A stretch of DNA of 64,000 bases. Origin: an uncultured Paracoccaceae bacterium. GTDB lineage: Bacteria > Pseudomonadota > Alphaproteobacteria > Rhodobacterales > Rhodobacteraceae. Below the pieces are notes generated by a model. It was not told the DNA's origin, searched no databases, and saw nothing but the letters and a program-made list of their open reading frames with translations. Positions within the stretch are counted from its first letter, which is position 1. Each line of letters opens with the position of its first letter. The position numbers and the translations under genes are program-made. The stretch is from positions 62,001 through 126,000 of the forward strand of contig CANNFR010000003.1 in NCBI GenBank assembly GCA_947503935.1, in the 5' to 3' direction. Below are positions 33,788 to 42,649 of this stretch, piece by piece.

Positions 33788-35290
33788 ATGGATATCTTTC
33801 CCGCCCTGATTGGAGTGCTGTCTGACCCGCTCTTGATGGGGTGGGTCCTGTTGGCGGCAATCGTTGGCATGATCGTGGGCGCCATTCCGGGTCTGACCGC
33901 GTCGGCCGCGATTGCAATGCTGTTGCCGCTGACTTTCTATATGGAGCCCCTGCCGGCGCTGGCGTTCCTTTATGTCATCGGCAAGTCGGGCCGCTATGGT
34001 GGGTCCATCGCGGCCATTCTCTTCAATACACCCGGCACGGCGGCATCGGCGGCCACGCAGCTGGACGGCTATCCTCTGGCGCGGCAGGGCAAGGCCAGCA
34101 AGGCGATGAAAGTAGCAACCATTTCATCCGTGATCGGAGATTTCACCGGTGAAATCCTGCTGATCGCAGGCGTCGCCTGGATCGCCGCCATCGCGCTGAA
34201 GCTGGGGCCACCTGAATTGTTCGCCGTCAATTTCGCGGCATTCATCGTGATCGGGTCGGTGATCGGCAAGTCGGTCACGCGGGGTCTGGCCTCGGCGGCA
34301 CTCGGTATCCTGGTCGCGATGATCGGCCTTGATCCCATCAGTTCGACCGAGCGGTTCACCTTCGGCAGTTTCGACCTGACCAATGGCATTGGTCTTGTGC
34401 CGCTGATGATCGGTATCTTCGTGCTGGGCGAGGTCTTTGCCCAGATCGAAGAGCGTGGAAAACCGACCGAGCTGGTGCAGGGCGGCCATGATGCCGCCCG
34501 TGACGGCCTGACATGGGCGGAATACAAGCCCTGTCTGCCGCATGTGGCCCGGTCCTCCTTCATTGGGGCGTTTATCGGTATGCTGCCGGGCCTCGGGTCG
34601 GCCATTGCCGCGTTCGTGGCTTACGGCGAGGGCAAGCGCCGCGCGCGGAACCTCGACGAGTGGGGCCATGGTGCATTGGAGGGTGTGGCCGCGCCCGAAG
34701 CGGCCAACAACGCCGTCAGTGGCCCGTCCATGGCGCCGCTTCTGACGCTCGGCATCCCAGGCTCGACCATCGGGGCGATCCTGATCGGTGTGTTCCTGAT
34801 CCACGGTATCCAGATCGGCCCGACGATGTTTCTGACCAGCCGCGATCTGGTTTACGCGCTTTTTGCGTGCGGGCTGATTGGCATCGTGATGTATGGCGTG
34901 ATCGGCTATTACGGGGCAGCCTTCGTGGGGCGGTTCATCACCCGGATACCGACCCGGGTGCTCTACCCCGTAATCTTTCTGACCTCGTTTGTCGCCGCTT
35001 ACACGTCGCGTGGAAACCTGTTCGACGTCTACGTGATGGTGGCCGCAGGCTTTGCCGGGTGGGCGATGCGCAAGCTCGATTTCAACCCTGCGGCTTTCGT
35101 CATCTCGTTCGTTCTGGCGGGCGGGGCCGAAGAGACGTTTCGTCAGTCGCTGCTTTTGTCGGATAACGGGTTGATGATTTTCGTGACGCGGCCCGTGGCA
35201 CTGATTTTCCTGTTGATCGGCTGTCTGGCGCTGGCCTTACGCGTGCGTAGTCTGAACCGACAATCCCGTGCCGCGGCGGTGACCTCGTGA
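33788..35290 (+). CDS. tctA: Tripartite tricarboxylate transporter permease TctA
   Basis: A 500-residue permease with about 12 membrane helices, the large subunit of the secondary tripartite transporter. Conserved loops include IVGAIPGLTASAAIAMLLPLTFYM, ILFNTPGTAASAATQLDGYPLARQGKA and the later PEAANNAVSGPSMAPLLTLGIPGS, both typical of TctA. It moves the substrate bound by TctC across the inner membrane. Its stop overlaps the GTG of the CoA-transferase by 4 nt. Confidence 0.96.
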   Translation: MDIFPALIGVLSDPLLMGWVLLAAIVGMIVGAIPGLTASAAIAMLLPLTFYMEPLPALAFLYVIGKSGRYGGSIAAILFNTPGTAASAATQLDGYPLARQGKASKAMKVATISSVIGDFTGEILLIAGVAWIAAIALKLGPPELFAVNFAAFIVIGSVIGKSVTRGLASAALGILVAMIGLDPISSTERFTFGSFDLTNGIGLVPLMIGIFVLGEVFAQIEERGKPTELVQGGHDAARDGLTWAEYKPCLPHVARSSFIGAFIGMLPGLGSAIAAFVAYGEGKRRARNLDEWGHGALEGVAAPEAANNAVSGPSMAPLLTLGIPGSTIGAILIGVFLIHGIQIGPTMFLTSRDLVYALFACGLIGIVMYGVIGYYGAAFVGRFITRIPTRVLYPVIFLTSFVAAYTSRGNLFDVYVMVAAGFAGWAMRKLDFNPAAFVISFVLAGGAEETFRQSLLLSDNGLMIFVTRPVALIFLLIGCLALALRVRSLNRQSRAAAVTS

Positions 35291-36483
35291 CCGCGCCGCT
35301 GGATGGCATCCGGGTCGTCGACTGGACCCATGTGCTGGCGGGGCCGGCTTGTGCCTATTACCTTGGCCTCCTCGGGGCGGACGTCATCAAGGTTGAGCGC
35401 CCTGGCCGGGGCGATGCGATGCGCCATCGCGGCGGTACCGACAAAGCCCGAGCGGCCGAGGGCATGAGCACGGCTTACCTGACACAAAGCGCCGGCAAAC
35501 GGGCCTTGGCCGTGGATCTGACCACCGATGCGGGCCGCGAGGTGTTCCGGCACCTTCTGACGTCCGCCGATGTGCTGGTTGAGAACCATCGCCCCGCAAC
35601 GCTGGAGCGGATGGGTCTGACCGAAGCGGAAACCCGCGCGCTGAACCCGCGCCTGATCCATTGTGCGATGACCGGGTATGGGCGGCAAAACGATATGGCG
35701 GGCGCGCCTGCCTATGACGTCAATATCCAGGCGATCAGTGGCCTGATGGCCCTGACCGGCACGCAGGAGACCGGGCCGCTCCGCACCGGCGCGCCGATTG
35801 TGGATTACGCGACGGGCATGGCCGCCGCGATGGCGGTGATGGCGGCCCTGATGCAGCGCGAGAAGACCGGGCAGGGGGTATTTGTGGACGTCTCGATGCT
35901 TGAGACGGCCTTCGCGCTTATGAGTTCGACGATAACCGACTACCGGCTGACGGGCACTGAGCCAAAGCCGCGCGGGAACGCCGCCAACAGCCGGTCTCCG
36001 TCCTCGGGCGTGTTTACGTGCGCCACAGGGCAGATCAGCCTGGGTGTGAATGAAGAGGCGCAGTTCCAGGCGCTGGCGCAGGCTCTTGGACACGAGGATT
36101 GGTTGAGCGATCCGCGCTTTGCCGAGGCAGGGGCCCGCGACGCCCATGGTGAAGCACTGGGGGCAGAGCTGTCCGAGGTGCTGCGGACCCGCCCGGCGGC
36201 CGAGTGGGAGGAGCGTCTGATGGCGGCCGGGGTACCATGTGCCCAGCTCAGGACCCTGCCCGAGGCGTTGGCTCTGCCCGCTGCGCAGCAGCGCGGGTTC
36301 GCCATGAGGGGCGCGGCGGGGTTTTGCGGCCTGCCCTTTGTCTTGGAGGGAGCCTCGTCACATGACGCAGCCCGGTCACCGCGAAAGCTGGGCGCGGATA
36401 CCGATACCGTCCTGAAGGACCTTGGATTTTCCGAAGAAGAGATCGAAACGCTGCTGAGCCGCGGAATCGTCGCGTCTGCTTGA
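35287..36483 (+). CDS. CaiB/BaiF-type (family III) CoA-transferase
   Basis: A 398-residue CoA-transferase. The N-terminal GIRVVDWTHVLAGPACAYYLGLLGADVIKVERPGRGD is diagnostic, with the catalytic Asp expected in the PAYDVNIQA segment, and the RPATLERMGL and AYDVNIQAISGLM stretches also typical. It moves CoA between a donor and a carboxylate. Its start overlaps tctA, suggesting that the imported carboxylate is activated by this enzyme. The specific acid is unknown. Confidence 0.93.
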   Translation: MTAPLDGIRVVDWTHVLAGPACAYYLGLLGADVIKVERPGRGDAMRHRGGTDKARAAEGMSTAYLTQSAGKRALAVDLTTDAGREVFRHLLTSADVLVENHRPATLERMGLTEAETRALNPRLIHCAMTGYGRQNDMAGAPAYDVNIQAISGLMALTGTQETGPLRTGAPIVDYATGMAAAMAVMAALMQREKTGQGVFVDVSMLETAFALMSSTITDYRLTGTEPKPRGNAANSRSPSSGVFTCATGQISLGVNEEAQFQALAQALGHEDWLSDPRFAEAGARDAHGEALGAELSEVLRTRPAAEWEERLMAAGVPCAQLRTLPEALALPAAQQRGFAMRGAAGFCGLPFVLEGASSHDAARSPRKLGADTDTVLKDLGFSEEEIETLLSRGIVASA

Positions 36484-36610
36484 CGCGTCCGACCTGAGGA
36501 ATGTTGCCATCTGCCGGGATCGTCGGCCGGTATCGTGCCCCTGCCGCACCATCCGAAACCTGGATACGCACGGGTCAGCAGGGCTGCGCCGCGATCGTCA
36601 GCCCCGGACT

Positions 36611-36841
36611 CTAGTCTCGGCGCTTTCCCTTGGACTTCCCCGATTTGCCATTGGCATTGCCCATCCGCCGCGCCGCCTCGGCGGCCGTGCGCAATTCCTC
36701 CGCGATCTCTTCAGCTTCGTCAGGGTCGAAATCCAGCGGCAGGTCCACGCCATCGCCCTCGACATAGATCCGCACCATGCCCAACGTGGTTGGCCCGATC
36801 TGCAGGTTGGCCGAGATGTCGCTTTGCTTGTCGATGCCCAT
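36611..36841 (-). CDS. DUF6324 family small protein
   Basis: A 76-residue protein with a beta-rich first half (SDISANLQIGPTTLGMVRIYVE), an acidic middle (DFDPDEAEEIAEELRTAAEAA) and a very basic tail (KSGKSKGKRRD). I recognise it as the DUF6324 type common in Rhodobacteraceae. GGAGG lies 7 nt before the ATG. Function unknown. Confidence 0.8.
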   Translation of the reverse strand: MGIDKQSDISANLQIGPTTLGMVRIYVEGDGVDLPLDFDPDEAEEIAEELRTAAEAARRMGNANGKSGKSKGKRRD

Positions 36842-36944
36842 GGGGATGCCTCCGTCGCTTCGACAAGCTGGCTACCTCTCCGCGCGCGACGGTGCAAGGG
36901 GCGGGGGCTTGCCGGCGGTTCACGATCGTGGTCCGATCTGGGCT

Positions 36945-37427
36945 ATGGACCAGATCACATTCCGCGATTTCGACGCCTCGGATGCTGATTGGCTGGTGGC
37001 GCTGCATGGCGACCTTTATGCGAAAGCCGAAGGGTTCGATGACACGTTCGGCCCGCTGGTGGCCGATATCATCGCCGATTATCTGACCCACCGCGATCCG
37101 CGTTGCGAACGGGGCTGGGTCGCGGTGCGCGACGGTGATCGCCTGGGCAGTATCTTTTGCGTCAAGGGCCCCGACGGATGGGCGAAGTTGCGTATGTTCC
37201 TGATCCATCCCGCCGCCCGTGGCCAGGGCCTGGGCCGGCGCATGCTGGACCTCTGCCTGCGTTACGCGCGCGATTGCAACTATGCGGGCCTGACCCTTTG
37301 GACCCATGAAAGCCACCGCGCAGCCTGCGCGCTTTACCAGGCGGCGGGATTGCGCGTGGTCGCGTCAAGGCCCGTCCATTCGTTCGGGCAGGATCTGGTC
37401 GAACAGACCTGGCAGATCGCGTTCTAG
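36945..37427 (+). CDS. GNAT family N-acetyltransferase
   Basis: A 160-residue acetyltransferase of the GNAT fold. The acetyl-CoA loop is RMFLIHPAARGQGLGRRMLDLCLR (Q/R-x-x-G-x-G/A pattern as ARGQGLG), with a WVAVRDGDRLGSI strand before it and an ALYQAAGLRVVASRPV end. It probably transfers acetyl groups to a small amine or protein; the acceptor is unknown. The stop codon lies inside the left arm of the inverted-repeat element. Confidence 0.9.
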   Translation: MDQITFRDFDASDADWLVALHGDLYAKAEGFDDTFGPLVADIIADYLTHRDPRCERGWVAVRDGDRLGSIFCVKGPDGWAKLRMFLIHPAARGQGLGRRMLDLCLRYARDCNYAGLTLWTHESHRAACALYQAAGLRVVASRPVHSFGQDLVEQTWQIAF

Positions 37428-37528
37428 ATCGTTTCCGGGTTTAGCGGAATCGCCAAAACCCTGCCGCGCCGCGCGCTCTCGGGCTTTTGGCGACAAGGTG
37501 TTTTCCGACTGTCCCGGAAACGCTCTAG
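37424..37528. repeat. Inverted-repeat element (105 bp)
   Basis: The arms CTAGATCGTTTCCGGG (37424-37439) and CCCGGAAACGCTCTAG (37513-37528) are inverted with one mismatch, and inner arms CGCCAAAA (37451-37458) and TTTTGGCG (37485-37492) also pair. The whole can fold into one long hairpin. It provides the stop codon of the acetyltransferase. It looks like a small MITE-type or dispersed intergenic repeat; only one copy is in the window. Confidence 0.65.
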
Positions 37529-37580
37529 GCTGCATCTTATCCTTGCAATCGCGGGGGCCGGGGGGTAAATGCCGGGCCGA

Positions 37581-37657
37581 GTGCCGACGTAGCTCAGTAG
37601 GTTAGAGCACTAGATTGTGGATCTAGGGGTCCCCCGTTCGAGCCGGGGCGTCGGTAC
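37581..37657 (+). tRNA. tRNA-His (anticodon GTG)
   Basis: A complete cloverleaf: acceptor TGCCGAC/GTCGGTA with an extra G at position -1 paired to C73, as typical for tRNA-His. The D-arm is AGCTC...GAGC, the anticodon stem CTAGA/TCTAG with loop TTGTGGA (anticodon GTG), and the T-arm CCCCG-TTCGAGC-CGGGG. The 3' CCA is not fully encoded. It lies between the inverted repeat and the convergent Crp-family gene. Confidence 0.95.
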
Positions 37658-37666
37658 CATTCCCGC

Positions 37667-38359
37667 TTAGTCAGGATGCGTCTTGCCGATCTCGGTGTGG
37701 GTATCGGCGCGGGCCTGAAGCTCGGCCAGATCAAGCACCACGATCGCGCCCTTGCGCAACTCAATAACGCCATCGCTTCGCAGATTGCCCAGCATCCGGT
37801 TCATCGTCTGGCGCGAGCACCCGACCATGTTGGCCAGGTACGATTGGCTCTTGCGGATCACATGGGTCTGATCGCCAAGACGCGCCAGGTAGCTACAGAT
37901 CTTCTGATCGACAGACTGGAACTGATCGACCGAGCGGATCTGATTGTCGCGGTTGAGGAGGTCACAGAAATTCCGGGCGAAATTGCGAATGAAGACCGGC
38001 GATCTGATATGATCGAACAGAAGCGGGGTCGGGCAGAAGAGCATCGTGGTGTTGGGCTGAGTGAGGCATGTGGCAGCGCAGGGCGCGTCCGCCAGCGCCT
38101 CGACAATCCCCAGCGCCTCACCCGGGGCGGCATGGTGCAGGATCGAGCATTGTCCGCCCGGGTTGAAGTACCCGACCTCGACCATGCCATGGGCGACGAT
38201 GAACATGCCTGTGGTCCGCTGGCCCTGTATCAGGATTTGGGTGGGTTGGCTAAAGAACTGTACCGCACATTCGTTCAACAAGCCCGTTTTCTGATCCTCA
38301 GGCAGATCGGTCAGGATCTGACACTTCAGCAAATGCGGAAAACGGACAGCGTTTTTCAT
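37667..38359 (-). CDS. Crp/Fnr family transcriptional regulator
   Basis: A 230-residue regulator with an N-terminal cyclic-nucleotide-type beta barrel (ILIQGQRTTGMFIVAHGMVEVG, APGEALGIVEALADAPCAATC) and a C-terminal winged helix (KSQSYLANMVGCSRQTMNRMLGNLRSDGVIEL). It lacks the N-terminal Cys cluster of Fnr. The ATG overlaps the cytochrome stop by 4 nt (ATGA), so it is the last gene of the molybdenum hydroxylase operon and may control it; the ligand is unknown. Confidence 0.9.
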   Translation of the reverse strand: MKNAVRFPHLLKCQILTDLPEDQKTGLLNECAVQFFSQPTQILIQGQRTTGMFIVAHGMVEVGYFNPGGQCSILHHAAPGEALGIVEALADAPCAATCLTQPNTTMLFCPTPLLFDHIRSPVFIRNFARNFCDLLNRDNQIRSVDQFQSVDQKICSYLARLGDQTHVIRKSQSYLANMVGCSRQTMNRMLGNLRSDGVIELRKGAIVVLDLAELQARADTHTEIGKTHPD

Positions 38360-39312
38360 CGGTTTGGGCCGGGTATATCTGATAACGCACACATTTGCTG
38401 CGATGGCTCTTCGCAGCAAGAGCGAATTTGCGCCACGGATTGGGCGTAGATGATATCCCATGCCTCCTCGCTTTCGCCAAAACCCGGTGGCATGCCATGG
38501 GACAGGGGATAGGTGCTGGCCGGGCCGTCGGCGCCGGGCGGGATCTCAACCCCCGTCATCCAGTCGGTCAATTGGGCGCAACTGCCGACCTTTTCGCCCG
38601 ACGGGCTTACCGCACCGATGCCGATACGATGGCAGCCGATGCACGTGTTATCGCGCGGCGACATCGCGGTGGTGGGCCAGGCGTCGAACCCGAACTGGGG
38701 CCCGACATGGGCATATCGCCCGAAGGGATTGACCGGGACGGCCGACCAGACCTGCCCGACAAAGGGCGAGTACATGAACGGGTCGTTGTCATGACAATCG
38801 CCGCATCCATCCGCGGCGACCTCTTCGGGGGTCTTCCAGAAACTGTCATCCACGGCGGCCGTGGGGGTGGGCACCTCGGCGCCGTCTACCGGCACGCCAT
38901 CTTCGGCCGAAGCCTGGAACCAGCACGTCTCGCCTGTGGCGGGGTTATGGGCAATCACGTCGATCTCATCAAACTCCATCGACACGAGCGAGCGGAACAC
39001 CTTTTGCCTGCACATGACCGAAACCTGCATCGTCTCGGTCGACAGATCAAGGATGCGGGAGAACGGCACGCATTGCCCATCCGACCTCGCCCCATTGTCT
39101 AGCAGCGAGGGCCGGTCGCAGTTGGCCGGTGCGCGGTCGGTGACCGGCACGCCTTCGACGGTGATCGGGACAGGCACGCCGTCAGCGCAGGAAAAGACGG
39201 GCAGAGGGCCGACGGCCGCACGGCAAGCGGCGGCGTATTCGGCGTTGGAATTCTGCGCATGGAGGGCGGCGGGCGCCAGCAATAGGATGGCGAGGATGGT
39301 GTGGCGGATCAT
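38356..39312 (-). CDS. Diheme cytochrome c-type protein
   Basis: A 318-residue exported protein with a signal peptide (MIRHTILAILLLAPAALHAQ) and two heme-binding sites, CGDCH (170-174) and CIGCH (224-228). There are many other Cys residues, some possibly in disulfides. It is encoded between the [2Fe-2S] subunit gene and the Crp-type regulator with 4-nt overlaps on both sides. The likely role is to pass electrons from the periplasmic molybdenum enzyme to the respiratory chain; this is inferred from gene context. Confidence 0.85.
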   Translation of the reverse strand: MIRHTILAILLLAPAALHAQNSNAEYAAACRAAVGPLPVFSCADGVPVPITVEGVPVTDRAPANCDRPSLLDNGARSDGQCVPFSRILDLSTETMQVSVMCRQKVFRSLVSMEFDEIDVIAHNPATGETCWFQASAEDGVPVDGAEVPTPTAAVDDSFWKTPEEVAADGCGDCHDNDPFMYSPFVGQVWSAVPVNPFGRYAHVGPQFGFDAWPTTAMSPRDNTCIGCHRIGIGAVSPSGEKVGSCAQLTDWMTGVEIPPGADGPASTYPLSHGMPPGFGESEEAWDIIYAQSVAQIRSCCEEPSQQMCALSDIPGPNR

Positions 39313-39830
39313 TCTACGACCTCCCCGCGGGCAAGCACCGCTTCGGCCAGCGGGCGCAGGGCCTGGTAGTAGCGGACATATCCGGTACAGCGGCAGATAT
39401 GGGCGCCGATGGCGTCATGGATCGCGTCTTCCAGCTGGTCAGCGGGGACCGGATTGACAGCGAGTTGATCAAGGAAAAGCCGCGCGGCCATTACGAAGCC
39501 AGGGGTGCAATAGCCGCATTGAAACGCAAAATGCCCCAGAAAGGCCTGTTGCACCGGGTCGAGCATGCCGTCTTGTGCGACGCTCTCGATGGTCGATACC
39601 GCGCTGCCATCGATGGTCGCCAAGACGGTCGAACAACTGATCACCGGCGACGGCACAGGGTTGGGCGGCTTGGACACGGTGACAGTGCAGGCGCGGCAGA
39701 CGCCGATGCCGCAGCAGAATTTCGTGCCCGTCAGGTTCAGGTCGTCGTGAAGGTAATCGATCAACCGATCCTCTGCGCGACTGTCATCAACCTCTTGCGG
39801 TATTCCGTTGACTGTAAAGGAAATAGTCAT
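39309..39830 (-). CDS. [2Fe-2S] subunit of a molybdenum hydroxylase
   Basis: A 173-residue small subunit of the xanthine dehydrogenase superfamily, like IorA of isoquinoline 1-oxidoreductase. It holds two [2Fe-2S] clusters: a plant-ferredoxin-type site (FCCGIGVCRACTV, then a later Cys in VISCSTV) and a second site (QCGYCTPGF and HICRCTGYV). It has no signal peptide and is probably carried out with the large Tat substrate. The ATG overlaps the stop of the large subunit by 4 nt. Confidence 0.93.
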   Translation of the reverse strand: MTISFTVNGIPQEVDDSRAEDRLIDYLHDDLNLTGTKFCCGIGVCRACTVTVSKPPNPVPSPVISCSTVLATIDGSAVSTIESVAQDGMLDPVQQAFLGHFAFQCGYCTPGFVMAARLFLDQLAVNPVPADQLEDAIHDAIGAHICRCTGYVRYYQALRPLAEAVLARGEVVE

Positions 39831-42649
39831 TGGCTTAATCCTTTCAGAATGGCGGCGGGCGTGATCGGCAGGTCGTTGTAGCGAACCCCGATTGCGTCGC
39901 GAAGCGCGTTGGAAATGGCGGGCGGGACCGAACACATGACCGCCTCGGCAATGCCGCGTCCGGCCCGGCCGTCGCCCGGGCTTTCTGGCAGCACGATCAA
40001 CTCCTGCGACCGATTGGCGATGTCGAAGCGCGTTCCAAGCGGCACATCGCCCGCACGGGCCACATGGTACCGGTTGAGGTTCCAGCGCCCATCGGCCGGA
40101 CCCGCAAGCCCCGGGGGCATGTCTTCAAGCAGCGTATAGCTGATGGCCATCGCAACGCCGCCCTGGCTTTGACCCGAGACAAGCTGCGGGACATGCACGC
40201 GCCCCGCATTCAGGACGCTGAGCACCGTTTCAGTCTGCACGCGACCGGTCGTCTGATCGACCGTCACGCCCACCACATTCACGCAAGGCGCCCAGACGTA
40301 CCGCGCAAACCGCTTGGATTCGGCGTCGGGCCCGATCGTGTTCTGGCGGATGATCCTGACCGGGGTCTCGGCCTCGCCCTGGTAGAGCGACAGCCCGTCA
40401 AGCTGCAGCCGGATCGTGCCGCTACCGGTCGGGAAATCGGCCTCGGACCAGGTGTCCTGAAAGTAAGCATGGCCCAGCGCGCCGCGCGGCAATCCGTTGT
40501 CGTGGACGAAGGCGGCGATCTGGGGCCAGGAGAGCGGCGGTTTGCCGCCCGGGCGATAGACCAGCAGGCTGTTGAGCCACTGAACTTCGCTTGAGGCAAG
40601 GCTGCCAAGCCCCCAGATCTGGCGGGCAGCCGGAAGGATCGCACCGGCCATCAGGCCGTGCGCCGTCTGCTGGACGGTATGGACCTGATGCAACCCGGTC
40701 AGACAGGCCGACGACGAGCCCACGGATTTCGCCGTCCAGTCAGGGTTGTCCCAGCGCACGCCCTCGGGGTCATCGTTGGTCAGACCGGTCTGACCCCAGA
40801 GCGTGTAGCCGCCCATATCGACCTGTGTCGCATTGGCGCCCAGGATGTCGCCGATCACCACACCCAGCGTGGTGGCCGAGCCGTTGCCCATGTCAACCGC
40901 GGCGGATTGCACCGTCAGAAAGCCGTCGGGTTCGATGAGAATAGCGGCGACCATCCCATCGCCCGAGGTGCCATAGGCCTGCAAGGACATGGCCATCCCG
41001 GTTCCATAGGTCAGACCACGGCGCGCGTAATCGGCCTTGATCTGGTCCCGATCGGCCCATGCTGGGTGCGCCTCGGCGATATCGAGCATCTCGGCCAGCC
41101 GCAATTCCTGGGCGACGGGGCCGCCCACGACGGTGGCATCGCCCGGGGTGAGCAGGTTTTTCCGGCGAAGTTCAAAAGGGTCCCATTCCTGCTCAAGCGC
41201 GATCTCGTCAAGGGCGGTCTCGATGGCGAAAAAGGCCTGCGGTCCGCCAAAACCGCGCTGCGAGCCGCCCGAGATGTTTTCGGTATGGATCGCTTCGGAA
41301 TGTATGTCGGCGAAGGGCACGGTATAGGACCCGCCCGCGCAGAGGGCGGCCAGCGACGCGACATAGGGGCTGAGGTTCTTGCGCCCGCCACCGTCGAAGG
41401 TGAGGTCCATCTGGATCAACTGGATGGCCATATCGGGGGCCACCACCACTTCACCACTCAGATCGGCCGCATGGCGTTTGAGGCCGACCCGGAATTGTTC
41501 GAACCGATCATAGGCCAGCCGAATGGGATTCCCTTCGGAAAAAGCGCCCGCCAGGGCCAGCATCAGCGAAAAGGGCGAGCTGTCGCGCCCGCCGAAGCCG
41601 CCCCCCGGGTAGCAGCTGGTCAGATTGATGCCGGACAGGGGGAAGGGCGCGTCGGGTGTGTCGTACATCGACAGGATGTTGTCGATATCGTGGTCGGGCG
41701 ACTGGGTGCCTAGCACCAGGTTCATGGTTCCGGTCGCCGTATCCTGCCAGACCAGCCCGGTCTCGGGCTCCATGAACATCGGGTCCATCGCCTGCATTTG
41801 CGAGGTGAAGCTCCGGCGATGGAATTCGGGATGTTCGCTTAGGAAAGCGGCGATCTTGGCACGGTATTCTGGCACCCGCTCAAGATAGGTATCGGGGTCG
41901 GCGAAGGCGTAGTTGAACTCGTCTTCGAACTTCACATACGTCGTCTCGGGGAAGAAGGCCTGGCCGGGCTCTGGGGCCGGATCGCTCCGATCCAGGGGCG
42001 CGTAGCGTTGGAATTTGTCATCCTGGAACTGCATCGCGCGTAGGGCGGCGCGGAAACTGGCCGTGTTGTCGAAAACCAGAAGCGCCACGGCCTGTCCAAG
42101 AAAGTTGGGCGCGTTGCCGGGCTGAACGATAAGGTCGAAGACAACCGCATCGGGCCGGTCGAAGGTGGGGCCGGTCCGTTGCGCGCGATCGCGCTCCGCA
42201 AGCTCAAGGTCGATTGCCAGATCGCGGTTAAAGCGCAGCCGGGGCGCGCGCAGACCCTCACTAAGCTGATCACCCAGGATGACGCGGCGCGGTTGTGCGG
42301 CATCCGGCAACGAGGAGAGATCGAGGCCCATGAAGGCCTGCTGGGTGGTCAGCGCCCGAAGATAAAGGCCATGCCATTGCTGGTCAGGCCACCCCTCCAT
42401 GTCGCGGGCGTGGAAATCGCGGGCATAGACCTTTTGCCCGGTTACCTTCGCCAGACCGTCGATGCGCTGGTTGGCGATGCCCGGCACCGGTGAGGCGGCC
42501 CGGCCCACTTGCCCTTGCTCGTTCACACGCGCCATGGACGGCAGGCCGATAACCGATACCGCGACCGTGCCCAGCATACCGGTCAGCACGGTGCGGCGCG
42601 AGATGAGGGGCGCGTCCGACGAGGGGATCTGGGAGGGATCGGAGGTCAT
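39827..42649 (-). CDS. Molybdopterin-binding subunit of xanthine dehydrogenase family (IorB-like)
   Basis: A 940-residue large subunit. Residues 16-40 are a Tat signal (SRRTVLTGMLGTVAVSVIG). The Moco-binding region has SGGSQRGFGGPQAFFAIETALDEIA, the MGNGSATTLGVVIG segment and a C-terminal GIAEAVMCSVPPAISNALRDA with the likely catalytic Glu. It hydroxylates an aldehyde or N-heterocycle in the periplasm, with water as oxygen source and electrons passing to the [2Fe-2S] subunit and the diheme cytochrome. The start at 42649 has AAGGAG 9 nt upstream; a longer ORF start lacks the Tat layout. The substrate is unknown. Confidence 0.92.
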   Translation of the reverse strand: MTSDPSQIPSSDAPLISRRTVLTGMLGTVAVSVIGLPSMARVNEQGQVGRAASPVPGIANQRIDGLAKVTGQKVYARDFHARDMEGWPDQQWHGLYLRALTTQQAFMGLDLSSLPDAAQPRRVILGDQLSEGLRAPRLRFNRDLAIDLELAERDRAQRTGPTFDRPDAVVFDLIVQPGNAPNFLGQAVALLVFDNTASFRAALRAMQFQDDKFQRYAPLDRSDPAPEPGQAFFPETTYVKFEDEFNYAFADPDTYLERVPEYRAKIAAFLSEHPEFHRRSFTSQMQAMDPMFMEPETGLVWQDTATGTMNLVLGTQSPDHDIDNILSMYDTPDAPFPLSGINLTSCYPGGGFGGRDSSPFSLMLALAGAFSEGNPIRLAYDRFEQFRVGLKRHAADLSGEVVVAPDMAIQLIQMDLTFDGGGRKNLSPYVASLAALCAGGSYTVPFADIHSEAIHTENISGGSQRGFGGPQAFFAIETALDEIALEQEWDPFELRRKNLLTPGDATVVGGPVAQELRLAEMLDIAEAHPAWADRDQIKADYARRGLTYGTGMAMSLQAYGTSGDGMVAAILIEPDGFLTVQSAAVDMGNGSATTLGVVIGDILGANATQVDMGGYTLWGQTGLTNDDPEGVRWDNPDWTAKSVGSSSACLTGLHQVHTVQQTAHGLMAGAILPAARQIWGLGSLASSEVQWLNSLLVYRPGGKPPLSWPQIAAFVHDNGLPRGALGHAYFQDTWSEADFPTGSGTIRLQLDGLSLYQGEAETPVRIIRQNTIGPDAESKRFARYVWAPCVNVVGVTVDQTTGRVQTETVLSVLNAGRVHVPQLVSGQSQGGVAMAISYTLLEDMPPGLAGPADGRWNLNRYHVARAGDVPLGTRFDIANRSQELIVLPESPGDGRAGRGIAEAVMCSVPPAISNALRDAIGVRYNDLPITPAAILKGLSQ

